From DATFMH01 sp035267045 (GTDB lineage: Bacteria > Bacteroidota > Rhodothermia > Balneolales > DATFMH01), in the NCBI GenBank assembly GCA_035267045.1, contig DATFMH010000104.1, positions 1 to 9,381 of the forward strand: 9,381 nucleotides of DNA. The letters are read 5' to 3'. Position numbers and translations under genes: made by a program. The notes under the pieces are model-generated. The model had not been told where the DNA came from and did not search any database. It was given only the letters and a program-made list of their open reading frames with translations. This document shows, piece by piece, positions 1 to 7,044 of the stretch; position 1 is the stretch's first letter; each line of letters begins with the position of its first letter.

Positions 1-879
1 CGCCGTCAGGTTGTTCCCACAATGGCGGAAATGGAAGATGACATAGACATCATGGCGCTTGACCCTTTGGAAGAACTCGCTCATAGTCCGGTTACGAATC
101 TTATTCATAACTACCGGGACCGCGTGGCATTTTGTGTGTCATCCATATGCGCCGTTTATTGCCGGTATTGCCTACGGAAACGAATGGTCGGAGAGGGGGA
201 AAACATGATGAACAAAGTGGAACTGCAGGAAGGCATCGACTATATCGCTGAACATGATGAAATCCGGGATGTTTTATTAACGGGTGGTGATCCTTTAACT
301 TTGAGCGATGCCAACCTGGAATGGATCATCAGCCGGCTGCGGGCTATCCCGCACGTAGAGATCATTCGTCTTGGTTCACGCTTTCCTGTGCTAAATCCGT
401 TTCGCATCACCGATGAACTGTGCCGGATCATCTCCGATTATCATCCCGTCTGGTTTAACACGCATTATAACCACGTAAAAGAAATCACACCGGAAGCTGC
501 GAAAGCCGCGGATAAACTAACACGTGCCGGCGCCCCGGTTGGAAATCAAACCGTACTCCTGGAAGGAATCAATGACGATGCCGAGATACTCAAAAAGCTT
601 AATAATGAACTCGTAAAGATCAGGATTCGTCCTTATTACCTGTATCAGGCTCAATTGCTTGGCGGCACCCGCCATTTTCGCACAAGCATAGAAAAGGGAA
701 TGGAGATCATGAAACAACTGCGGGGACGAACATCAGGCTTTGCAATACCGACTTATGTTTTGGACACGCCTTATGGTAAAGTGCCACTCACACCCAGTGG
801 TTTTGTCCAGAGAGATGGTGATTATGTAGAAGTGAAAGCTTATGGTGGTCGAACGTGGCGGGAATATAACCCGGAATGA
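1..879 (+). CDS. KamA-family radical SAM aminomutase, 5'-truncated by window edge
   Basis: The reading frame is open from base 1, so the true start lies upstream and roughly the first 75-100 residues are missing. Counting from the ATG at 22, the radical SAM cluster motif CxxxCxxC is C43-C47-C50 (CAVYCRYC), followed by LTGGDPL at 86-92, a glycine-rich SAM-binding segment. The C-terminal part (NQTVLLEGIND, RPYYLYQ, HFRT, LRGRTSGFAIPTYVLD) aligns from memory with lysine 2,3-aminomutase, and K253 in YGKVP is the expected PLP lysine. Members use SAM, a 4Fe-4S cluster and PLP to move an amino group from C2 to C3 in the cytoplasm. Two deviations make the substrate uncertain. The position of Clostridium subterminale Asp293, which binds the lysine side chain, is Q211, although the Asp330 equivalent is kept as D248. 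The loop before the PLP lysine is two residues shorter than the GGGGK form. The family call is secure; lysine as substrate is not. Confidence 0.93.
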   Translation, partial: RRQVVPTMAEMEDDIDIMALDPLEELAHSPVTNLIHNYRDRVAFCVSSICAVYCRYCLRKRMVGEGENMMNKVELQEGIDYIAEHDEIRDVLLTGGDPLTLSDANLEWIISRLRAIPHVEIIRLGSRFPVLNPFRITDELCRIISDYHPVWFNTHYNHVKEITPEAAKAADKLTRAGAPVGNQTVLLEGINDDAEILKKLNNELVKIRIRPYYLYQAQLLGGTRHFRTSIEKGMEIMKQLRGRTSGFAIPTYVLDTPYGKVPLTPSGFVQRDGDYVEVKAYGGRTWREYNPE

Positions 880-910
880 GAGCATGGACAAAGGAAGGCA
901 CAGAGGATTT

Positions 911-941
911 CAGTGATCAGTGATCAATTAACAGTAAACAG
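911..941. repeat. CAGTGATCAGT / ACAGTAAACAG intergenic repeat, copy A
   Basis: CAGTGATCAGT (911-921) is followed by ACAGTAAACAG (931-941). Both exact 11-mers recur, in the same orientation and abutting, at 9322-9340 near the other end of the window. This looks like a decayed dispersed intergenic repeat; no function is implied. Confidence 0.5.
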
Positions 942-942
942 A

Positions 943-973
943 AGAATAAACCTTTTGGGTTTATTCTCATTTT
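943..973 (+). terminator. Hairpin terminator downstream of the KamA-family gene
   Basis: AGAATAAACC (943-952) and GGTTTATTCT (958-967) are perfect 10-bp inverted arms around a TTTTG loop, followed by CATTTT. The position, 64 nt after the stop codon with a T-containing tail, fits an intrinsic terminator. The stem is AT-rich and the T-run short, so it could be weak. Confidence 0.55.
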
Positions 974-990
974 CCCCTCCGGCGGAGGGG
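974..990. repeat. GC-rich perfect hairpin (REP-like)
   Basis: CCCCTCC-GGC-GGAGGGG forms a perfect 7-bp stem with a 3-nt loop, directly after the terminator and followed by G/T-rich sequence. The GC content contrasts sharply with the AT-rich surroundings. It resembles the short dispersed hairpins common between genes in this type of genome. It could also strengthen the adjacent terminator. Confidence 0.45.
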
Positions 991-1040
991 TGTAGGTGTG
1001 GGTTAACGCGCCAACGGGCACGTGTGTTATTGCCAATTAT

Positions 1041-1070
1041 TCGTCAGTCGTCATTTCCATGTCGTCAGTC
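1041..1070. repeat. Short direct repeat TCGTCAGTC
   Basis: TCGTCAGTC occurs at 1041-1049 and 1062-1070, with a further GTCGTCA overlap inside the first copy. It is probably decayed low-complexity repeat DNA between the terminator hairpin and the dehydrogenase gene. I see no clear promoter motif in 1070-1149. Confidence 0.3.
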
Positions 1071-1149
1071 AAAAGATTACTTTCACAGCATTACTATACA
1101 GGCTATTTTAATGAAAAGATCATCAATTTTATTTAACTAAATCGCAACT

Positions 1150-1926
1150 ATGAAAACGGCATTAATTACGGGAGCGTCATCGGGTATCGGACTGGAGTTT
1201 GCAAGATTGTTTGCACATGTTCATTATAACCTTGTGATCACAGCCCGACGTGAAAAGAAATTAAGAGATATTGCTCAGCAACTGGAAAATGATTACGCGG
1301 TCAATGTGACCGTCATTCCTTTGGATCTTGCAAAACCAGATGCACCAGATGAGCTATATAATAGTATTAAAGAGAAAAAGATCACAATTGATGCCCTGAT
1401 CAATAATGCCGGGTATGGATATCATGGATCATTCAAAGACACGGATTGGACTAAAGAACAGGATATGATCCGGTTAAATATCACCGCTCTTACCCATCTC
1501 ACAAAACTCTTTGTTAAAGATATGCTGGAACGGAATGAAGGCAAGGTACTCAATCTTTCATCCACAGCTGCCTTTTACCCCGGACCAAATATGGCCGTTT
1601 ACTACGCTACCAAAGCTTATGTACAATCATTCACGGAGGCTTTATCCCACGAATTAAAAGATTCCGGGATCACTGTTTCAGTGCTTTGCCCTGGTCCTAC
1701 CGATACCGAATTCCAGGAAAGAGCCGGAGTCACTGATTCCGCTTTGTTTTCTAATGGCATGATGCCCGTTGCATCAGCACGGAAAGTTGCAAAAATAGGC
1801 TATGAGGGTTTGATGAAAGGGAAAATCGTAATCATACCGGGCGTATTCAATAAATTAAGTGCCTGGAGTAGTGGCATCACACCCGGTTTTATCAGTAAAC
1901 GAGTGATTGAGTCGTTACATGAATGA
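1150..1926 (+). CDS. Short-chain dehydrogenase/reductase (SDR family)
   Basis: This is a 258-residue classical SDR, the normal family length, with a single Rossmann domain and no signal peptide, so it should be cytoplasmic. The cofactor loop TGASSGIG is at residues 7-14 and NNAG at 85-88. The catalytic tetrad is N110, S138, Y151 and K155 (YYATK), and the PGPTDTEF segment follows the active site at 181-188. R33 and R34 after the second beta strand suggest NADP(H) rather than NAD(H). It looks closest to the DltE/YqjQ-like group of SDRs, whose substrates are mostly undefined, so no substrate is proposed. The ATG at 1150 puts the glycine motif at the usual distance from the N-terminus. There is no evident Shine-Dalgarno sequence (AAATCGCAACT precedes it). 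It stands alone, separated from the upstream gene by a terminator and convergent with the efflux operon. Confidence 0.92.
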   Translation: MKTALITGASSGIGLEFARLFAHVHYNLVITARREKKLRDIAQQLENDYAVNVTVIPLDLAKPDAPDELYNSIKEKKITIDALINNAGYGYHGSFKDTDWTKEQDMIRLNITALTHLTKLFVKDMLERNEGKVLNLSSTAAFYPGPNMAVYYATKAYVQSFTEALSHELKDSGITVSVLCPGPTDTEFQERAGVTDSALFSNGMMPVASARKVAKIGYEGLMKGKIVIIPGVFNKLSAWSSGITPGFISKRVIESLHE

Positions 1927-2181
1927 TTTTTTGCCGTGGATTTTCGCGAATTTTGGAAAAAGTTATTAGGTCTTGAGGGAAAAGAATACTGTATGTAGAA
2001 GTCAGAAATAAGAATTGACTCGTCCTGAATAAGGTTGACCGTGAACCAATATCGTAACCTAAACCCTGTTCACCATGCGCCTTGCTCTTTGCCTTAAAAA
2101 AACTCGTTACAACCCTATGTTTTAATGCAATCCTGAATGCTCTGCGTTCATACCTGGTTTGTATCAACTACTTCGTTTATC
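1927..2181. other. Intergenic region with probable mobile-element relic
   Basis: I see no convincing gene here. On the minus strand an open frame from 2167 reads through this stretch and into the 3' end of the dehydrogenase gene. Its N-terminal part is rich in Arg and Lys (for example RYERRAFRIALKHRV) and continues with HGEQGLGYDIGSRSTLF. From memory this resembles sequence recurring in many copies at the ends of insertion elements or in dispersed repeats of Bacteroidota and Chlorobi, rather than a gene product. The stretch CGTCCTGAATAAGGTTGAC (about 2021-2039) also has the look of an element end. No transposase domain or paired terminal inverted repeat is visible, so the call is tentative. 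Confidence 0.3.
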
Positions 2182-2256
2182 GAGGCAGAGCCTCCCCGGT
2201 TGTACGTAACAGGACAGAGCCCTGTCACGAGATGAGGGACATGCCATGGCATGTCC
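2182..2256. repeat. Cluster of three consecutive hairpins (REP-like palindromes)
   Basis: Three inverted repeats follow one another: GAGGC-AGA-GCCTC (2182-2194), GACAG-AGCC-CTGTC (2213-2226), and the perfect 20-bp palindrome GGACATGCCATGGCATGTCC (2237-2256). The last base of the palindrome is also the last base of the TAG stop codon of the permease gene on the minus strand. The cluster sits between convergent genes, where such elements may block read-through or stabilise mRNA ends. It lacks a T-run, so it is not a classical intrinsic terminator. Confidence 0.6.
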
Positions 2257-3377
2257 TACGCACTGACTTTCTTATACCTTGATACCGCCAGGGCAATAAT
2301 GGCAATAGCAAAGGATCCCAATACGATAATTTGATTTTTGATGTCTGAGATATGTGCTCCTTTGACCAAAACGCGGCGCATCACTTCAATGAAGTGGGCT
2401 ATAGGATTAAAGAAAGTCACTTTTTGCGCCCATACCGGCATACTTTCTATAGGTGTAAATAATCCACCCATCAGAATAAAGACAACCATCAGAAACCAGG
2501 CGATGAACATGGCCTGTTGTTGCGTATCCGTCATCGTCGATATAAAAAGTCCCAAACCTAAGACAACTAATAAGTAGATTGCCGCTACGAAAAAGACCAG
2601 TACCAGGCTTCCAACCATTGGTATCCCAAAGATAATCCATGCCGCAAAAAGACCGAATGCCAGTTCTCCGAGACCTAATATCCAGAATGGTGCCAACTTA
2701 CCAATAATAAACTGATAGCGTTTAATGGGTGTGACATTCAACTGCTCGATGGTACCCACTTCTTTCTCTTTCACGATATTCATTCCTGAAAGGAACATCC
2801 CTATCATAGTTACCAGGATAACCAGAATACCCGGTACCATATACGATGTATAATCCAATTCCGGGTTATACCAGTTAACCGTATCGATATTAATTAATTT
2901 TTGAGGTTTAACCGGTGTCAATGACGGGTGATTACGCTGCCATTGACGGGTAAAACGTTGTACGATACTCTGTGCATAAGTTTGTGAGACTGCTGCGGAA
3001 TTTCCATTTTCGGCATTGAACAACATATCCAGTTTATCGAAATGTTTATTCTTGAGATCTCTTTCGAAATGTCTTGGGATAACAAGTATCATATCTGTAT
3101 CCCCTTCCTGCATTGATTTCTTTGCTTCCGATACCTGACTGGAGTATCCTGAGATGGTAAAATATTTTGTCGATAAGAAATCTTCCTCGAGTCTCCGGGA
3201 AACCGGTGTGCGATCTTTGTTTACAATATAGATATCAATATTCTTTATCTCATACGTTGCCGCATTCCCCAGGATAATAAGCTGTATTAAGGGCATAAGA
3301 AAAATGATGGGCAACATACCTTTATCCCTGAATATCTGCAGGAACTCTTTTTGTAATAAAAAACGTATCGTTCTCAT
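2256..3377 (-). CDS. ABC-2 type exporter permease, second of two (YbhR/YbhS-like)
   Basis: A 373-residue inner-membrane permease. It has a basic amphipathic N-terminus (FLLQKEFLQIFRDKG), a first membrane segment at about 22-40, a large extracytoplasmic domain to about 178, and then a block of about five hydrophobic segments to the C-terminus. The cytoplasmic motif VKEKEVGTIEQLNVTP, just after the second membrane segment, is the family hallmark and is expected to contact the ATPase. It likely pairs with the preceding permease to form the membrane channel of the exporter. Its ATG is 2 nt from the stop of that gene, so the two are translationally linked. It is the last gene of the operon. Its TAG stop lies in the edge of a 20-bp palindrome, so the last one or two residues may be contributed by that repeat. 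The substrate is unknown. Confidence 0.93.
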   Translation of the reverse strand: MRTIRFLLQKEFLQIFRDKGMLPIIFLMPLIQLIILGNAATYEIKNIDIYIVNKDRTPVSRRLEEDFLSTKYFTISGYSSQVSEAKKSMQEGDTDMILVIPRHFERDLKNKHFDKLDMLFNAENGNSAAVSQTYAQSIVQRFTRQWQRNHPSLTPVKPQKLINIDTVNWYNPELDYTSYMVPGILVILVTMIGMFLSGMNIVKEKEVGTIEQLNVTPIKRYQFIIGKLAPFWILGLGELAFGLFAAWIIFGIPMVGSLVLVFFVAAIYLLVVLGLGLFISTMTDTQQQAMFIAWFLMVVFILMGGLFTPIESMPVWAQKVTFFNPIAHFIEVMRRVLVKGAHISDIKNQIIVLGSFAIAIIALAVSRYKKVSA

Positions 3378-3379
3378 GA

Positions 3380-4489
3380 TCAGTCCAACCTCGTTTTAAA
3401 TTTCTTCATACTGATAACCAGGAATACGATGGCCATAACAGCCAGAATCAGTGTTTCTTTCCATAAATATTGTATTCCAACTCCACGCAACATAACTCCT
3501 TTGATAATGACCAGGAACCAGCGTGCCGGTATAATGACACTAAACCATTGCAATATTTTAGGCATGCTGGTCACCGGGAAGATGAATCCGGATAACATAA
3601 TAGTCGGCAGTAACAATCCTGCCAGTGCCTTCATCATGGCTTCCTGTTGTGAACTGCTGGTTGTGGATATAAACAGGCCGAGAGAGAGTGCTGTAATGGT
3701 AAACAACATCGACTCGGAGATAAACATGATGAAACCACCTCTGAACGGTACATGAAAAATATACAGGGCCATCCCCAGCACCATCATGACATTAACAAAC
3801 GAGAGTACCAGGTAAGGAAGTACTTTCCCGACGATGATTTGAATAGGCTTAAGTGGCGATACAAGCAGAATTTCCATCGTTCCCATTTCCTTTTCCCTCG
3901 TGATGGTGATGGAAGTCATGAGTGCCGAGACAAGCATTAATATAACCGCTATCAATCCTGGTACGAATAAATTCACACTTTTCAATTCCGGGTTGTAGAA
4001 CATGCGGATCTCGGGTACCACCGTCAATAATTGATGCTTACCGGGCGTTTGTATGCTCTGTTCATAGTTTAACAGGATCGATGTCGTATACCCTACCAGC
4101 ATCCGGCTCATATTGGGATCGCTGGCATCGGCTATCAGTTGAACGTCCGCATGCTCTCCGTCACCCAGTTTCTTTGAAAATTTGGAGCCGAACACAATCA
4201 CTTCCCTGACACTTCCGTCACGAAATGCTTTATCGACCTGCTGTGTGGTATGTAAATAGCCATAAAGCTGAAAATAACCGGAGGATAATATTTTATCTGT
4301 AATCTCGTGCGTTACATGATCATTTGATTGATCATAAATACCAATTTTAGCACTTGTCAGTTCATTGCGGATAGCATAACCAAACAATATCAATTCGATA
4401 ATGGGCAGACCAAATAAAATGATCAGCGAGCGGTAATCCCGAATAATGTGATAAAACTCTTTCTTAACAAAACCGATGAAACTATTCAT
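3380..4489 (-). CDS. ABC-2 type exporter permease, first of two (YbhS/YbhR-like)
   Basis: A 369-residue inner-membrane protein with the same plan as its neighbour. It has an N-terminal KKEFYHIIRDYRSL amphipathic stretch, one membrane segment at about 20-40, an extracytoplasmic domain to about 170, then FVPGLIAVILMLVSAL and about four further membrane segments. TREKEMGTMEILLVSPLKP is the cytoplasmic coupling motif. The two permeases are clearly related but divergent, which fits a heterodimeric channel, as known for YbhS and YbhR in E. coli. The ATG overlaps the stop of the upstream ATPase gene as ATGA (4486-4489), and GGAGG precedes it by 7 nt, so this start is well supported. The transported compound cannot be read from the sequence; the family includes drug and cation exporters. 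Confidence 0.93.
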   Translation of the reverse strand: MNSFIGFVKKEFYHIIRDYRSLIILFGLPIIELILFGYAIRNELTSAKIGIYDQSNDHVTHEITDKILSSGYFQLYGYLHTTQQVDKAFRDGSVREVIVFGSKFSKKLGDGEHADVQLIADASDPNMSRMLVGYTTSILLNYEQSIQTPGKHQLLTVVPEIRMFYNPELKSVNLFVPGLIAVILMLVSALMTSITITREKEMGTMEILLVSPLKPIQIIVGKVLPYLVLSFVNVMMVLGMALYIFHVPFRGGFIMFISESMLFTITALSLGLFISTTSSSQQEAMMKALAGLLLPTIMLSGFIFPVTSMPKILQWFSVIIPARWFLVIIKGVMLRGVGIQYLWKETLILAVMAIVFLVISMKKFKTRLD

Positions 4490-5232
4490 GAAGTACCCTC
4501 CGCTTGCGGCCGTACAAGTTTAACAAACACATCATCCATGGTATCCGATCGAAATTGCTCTTTCAATTTTGTGGGGGAGCCCAATGCCTCTATCTTACCG
4601 GTCACCATGATTGAAATGCGATCACAATACTCAGCCTCATCCATGTAGTGGGTTGTTACAAAGACCGTTATTCCTTTTGCGGATGCTTCATAGATCATAT
4701 CCCAGAATTGACGGCGGGTTATCGGATCCACGCCACTGGTTGGTTCATCCAAAAAAACGATCCTCGGATTATGTATTAGAGCTACCGAAAATGCCAGTTT
4801 CTGTTTCCATCCCAACGGCAAACTCCCAATACGTGAATCACGTACCGACTGCAAGTCGAGTTCATCAAGCAATTCATTACTTTTATTTGCGATTTCTTTA
4901 TTAGATAGACCATAAATCCCACCGTAAAAACGGATATTTTCCTTAACGGTTAAGTCGTCATATAGCGCAAACTTCTGACTCATATATCCAATATTCTTCT
5001 TCAATTTTTCAGGTTCTTCGTAAACATCGAAGCCGGCAACGGTCGCCTCACCCGAGGTAGGGCTCAATAATCCCGTAAGCATCTTCATTGCCGTTGTTTT
5101 ACCGGCGCCATTCGCACCGAGGAAACCGAAGATCTCGCCTTTTTCTACTTCAAATGTGATATGATCTACCGCAGTGAAATCACCAAACATCCGTGTCAAT
5201 TTATTTACTGAAATCACATTCTCACTCATCAT
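4486..5232 (-). CDS. ABC transporter ATPase, second of two, with degenerate signature
   Basis: A 248-residue stand-alone nucleotide-binding domain. Walker A is GANGAGKT (39-46), the Q-loop glutamine is Q86 (YMSQ), Walker B is IVFLDEP (158-164, catalytic E163), and the switch histidine is H195 (TTHYMDEAE). The signature reads LPLGW (138-142) instead of LSGGQ. This matches, from memory, the second ATPase half of fused YbhF-type proteins. It should therefore supply the working Walker/Q/H side of the canonical site while offering a poor signature to the partner. It overlaps the first ATPase gene by 11 nt. There are two adjacent ATG codons (5232 and 5229), and GGAG lies 4 or 7 nt upstream respectively, so M2 is an equally good start. 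It is predicted to power export with the two downstream permeases at the cytoplasmic face. Confidence 0.94.
   Translation of the reverse strand: MMSENVISVNKLTRMFGDFTAVDHITFEVEKGEIFGFLGANGAGKTTAMKMLTGLLSPTSGEATVAGFDVYEEPEKLKKNIGYMSQKFALYDDLTVKENIRFYGGIYGLSNKEIANKSNELLDELDLQSVRDSRIGSLPLGWKQKLAFSVALIHNPRIVFLDEPTSGVDPITRRQFWDMIYEASAKGITVFVTTHYMDEAEYCDRISIMVTGKIEALGSPTKLKEQFRSDTMDDVFVKLVRPQAEGTS
4497..4501 (-). promoter_or_regulatory. Shine-Dalgarno site of the first permease gene
   Basis: GGAGG on the minus strand, 7 nt before the ATG at 4489, lies inside the 3' end of the upstream ATPase gene. It fixes the start and fits translational coupling through the ATGA overlap. Confidence 0.7.
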
Positions 5233-6139
5233 GCTTCTCCATTAGGGCCATAAAAGCGTCCTCTATTGTCGGACTTATTGCCTTGACTTCCACTCCATTG
5301 AACCCATGATCCAACAAATACATCCGGATTTCCTGAATATCCACATCTTCCCGTTCATCGGTATAGTGAAGATACTCTCCAAATGCATAAACTGATTCCG
5401 CATGCGGATATTTACGAAGGGTCTTTATCACTTCATACCGCGGTTCTCCCCTGACCCCAAATACCGTTTTGTTTTTCATCTTTGTGACATTTTCCGGCGT
5501 ATCGATGCCCATGATAGATCCTTTTTGCATCAGGGCTACCCGGTCGCACCGTTTGGCCTCATCCATATAAGGAGTAGAAACGACAATTGTCAATCCTTGA
5601 GATTTCAGTCGATTCAGGGTATCCCAGAATTCACGCCTGGAGACAGCATCCACACCTGTAGTCGGTTCATCCAGCAATAAAACTTCCGGACTATGGATGA
5701 GCGCACACGACAGGGCCAGCTTCTGCTTCATCCCTCCTGATAATTTACCGGCTCTGCGCTTTTTAAAAGGTTCTATCGCCTCATAAATATCCTTAATGGT
5801 ATCATAATTTTCTTCAATTGATGAACCGAATATGGATGCGAAGAAATTCAGATTCTCTTCAACACTGAGATCAGAATAGAGTGAAAAGCGTCCCGGCATA
5901 TAACCTAAATGCTTTCGGAGTTTTTTGTAGTCACTTACAGTGTCCAAATTCATTACCCGGGCATCACCCTCATCCGGTATTAGCAGGGTCGCCAATATCC
6001 TGAATAATGTGGTTTTCCCGGCTCCATCCGGACCAATAAAGCCGAATAATTCGCCTTTATTAATCTCAAAATTCAAATTATTGACGGCTACAATATCCCC
6101 GAATTTTCTGGTTAGATTATTAACGGAAATCATCGCCAT
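5222..6139 (-). CDS. ABC transporter ATPase, first of two, lacking Q-loop Gln and switch His
   Basis: A 305-residue ATPase: a nucleotide-binding domain (about 1-215) plus a C-terminal extension of about 90 residues ending in IEDAFMALMEK. Walker A is GPDGAGKT (36-43), the signature LSGGMKQ (133-139) is canonical, and Walker B is VLLLDEP (153-159, E158). Two residues normally conserved are changed. The Q-loop reads YMPGRFSLY with G83 where glutamine is expected, and the switch region reads STPYMDEA with P190 where histidine is expected. Its own ATP site is therefore probably slow or inactive, while its signature can complete the partner's site. It corresponds to the N-terminal half of the fused YbhF-type ATPase, here as a separate gene. 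The ATG at 6139 is supported by AGGAG 7 nt upstream. It starts 14 nt after the adaptor gene and overlaps the next ATPase gene. Confidence 0.94.
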   Translation of the reverse strand: MAMISVNNLTRKFGDIVAVNNLNFEINKGELFGFIGPDGAGKTTLFRILATLLIPDEGDARVMNLDTVSDYKKLRKHLGYMPGRFSLYSDLSVEENLNFFASIFGSSIEENYDTIKDIYEAIEPFKKRRAGKLSGGMKQKLALSCALIHSPEVLLLDEPTTGVDAVSRREFWDTLNRLKSQGLTIVVSTPYMDEAKRCDRVALMQKGSIMGIDTPENVTKMKNKTVFGVRGEPRYEVIKTLRKYPHAESVYAFGEYLHYTDEREDVDIQEIRMYLLDHGFNGVEVKAISPTIEDAFMALMEKHDE

Positions 6140-6146
6140 GGTATCG

Positions 6147-6151
6147 CTCCT
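6147..6151 (-). promoter_or_regulatory. Shine-Dalgarno site of the first ATPase gene
   Basis: AGGAG on the minus strand, 7 nt before the ATG at 6139, in the 14-nt gap after the adaptor stop codon. It favours this ATG over the in-frame ATG at 6133. Confidence 0.65.
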
Positions 6152-6153
6152 GA

Positions 6154-7044
6154 CTATTGATTGAATTCTATTTCGCCGGGCATACCAATCTTCAAAGTCC
6201 CGTCATTTCGAACTTTGACTTTCACGGCATATACCTGTGAAACACGTTCATCTTTGGTTTGAATGTTTTTAGGCGTGAATTCTGCTTCTGACGATACCCA
6301 GGTTATATTTCCGGTAAGCGACCTGTTCTCTTTCGCATTTTTGTCCACAATCACTTTAACTTTCTCACCCAGTTTGATTTTTGGTAATTGGGCTCCACTC
6401 ACATAAACTCGCAGATTTATATACCTGAGATTAGCGATATCATAGAGTGGCCGGCCATATGTAGCTACTTCACCGGCTTCGGCATAGCGAACCAGGACAG
6501 TTCCACTAATCGGGTTAATAACCCTGCTCCTCAGAATCTTTTCATTTATCTGCGCTATCTGAGAATCGATGGAATGAATCTGACTATCAATGACTCCTTT
6601 TTGTGTCTGACTCGATATAATCTGCTTATTTAGCACATTCACTTTTCCGGTGGCGTCATCCAGTTGTTTAGGAGTAGCTGCACTGTCTTTAATCATTCGC
6701 TGTATCCTGCTCAAGTCCGTTACAGCCACTGTTTTCTGTTCTTCCAGGACAGCTGTCTGTGCGGCAATATTTGCTATCTGCGCATGTAATGATTTTTTAT
6801 GAGCCTCCAGTTGCAGTTTCTGTAAATGCAAATCCGTCGTATCTATTAAACCTACTTGCTCGTTCTTAGCCAATGTATCTCCTTCTTCAACATTGAACTT
6901 CAACAACTGACCGGTTCCCTGTGCCGATACCGTCACTTTGATCGCTTCAAAATTTCCGTAGGCATCCGCCTTATCATTGTTATTGGAACAGCCGGTCACC
7001 TCGAATCCGATTATTACGAATACGAATATTAATACTTTCTTCAT
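6154..7044 (-). CDS. HlyD-type periplasmic adaptor lipoprotein of the ABC exporter
   Basis: 296 residues from the chosen ATG at 7044. A longer in-frame start exists at 7089. The 7044 start gives an ATGA overlap with the preceding gene and places a lipoprotein signal (MKKVLIFVFVIIGFEVTGC, cleavage before C19) exactly at the N-terminus. The domain order is typical of membrane fusion proteins: first lipoyl half (about 31-68, LLKFNVEEGDTLAKNEQVG), a long alpha-helical hairpin (about 70-170), second lipoyl half (about 172-205, NPISGTVLVRYAEAGE), then a beta-barrel to the end. The FTPKNIQTKDERVSQVYAV segment (256-274) recalls the YbhG/YhiI group. It should be membrane-anchored through lipid and bridge the ABC permeases to the TolC-like channel encoded just upstream. 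Confidence 0.93.
   Translation of the reverse strand: MKKVLIFVFVIIGFEVTGCSNNNDKADAYGNFEAIKVTVSAQGTGQLLKFNVEEGDTLAKNEQVGLIDTTDLHLQKLQLEAHKKSLHAQIANIAAQTAVLEEQKTVAVTDLSRIQRMIKDSAATPKQLDDATGKVNVLNKQIISSQTQKGVIDSQIHSIDSQIAQINEKILRSRVINPISGTVLVRYAEAGEVATYGRPLYDIANLRYINLRVYVSGAQLPKIKLGEKVKVIVDKNAKENRSLTGNITWVSSEAEFTPKNIQTKDERVSQVYAVKVKVRNDGTLKIGMPGEIEFNQ

Noticed and set aside
913..1140. 75-codon plus-strand open frame between the KamA-family gene and the dehydrogenase
   Set aside because: It runs through the terminator hairpin, the GC hairpin and the direct repeats, and its translation has no domain-like composition. It is an accidental frame in repeat DNA.
2237..2256. 20-bp palindrome as a classical intrinsic terminator of the efflux operon
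   Set aside because: The stem is strong, but no T-run follows on the minus strand (CTCATCTCGTGAC). It may help transcript stability but does not fit the standard terminator form.
2082..2282. 66-codon plus-strand frame in the convergent spacer
   Set aside because: It crosses all three palindromes and enters the 3' end of the permease gene on the opposite strand. There is no ribosome site or recognisable protein character.
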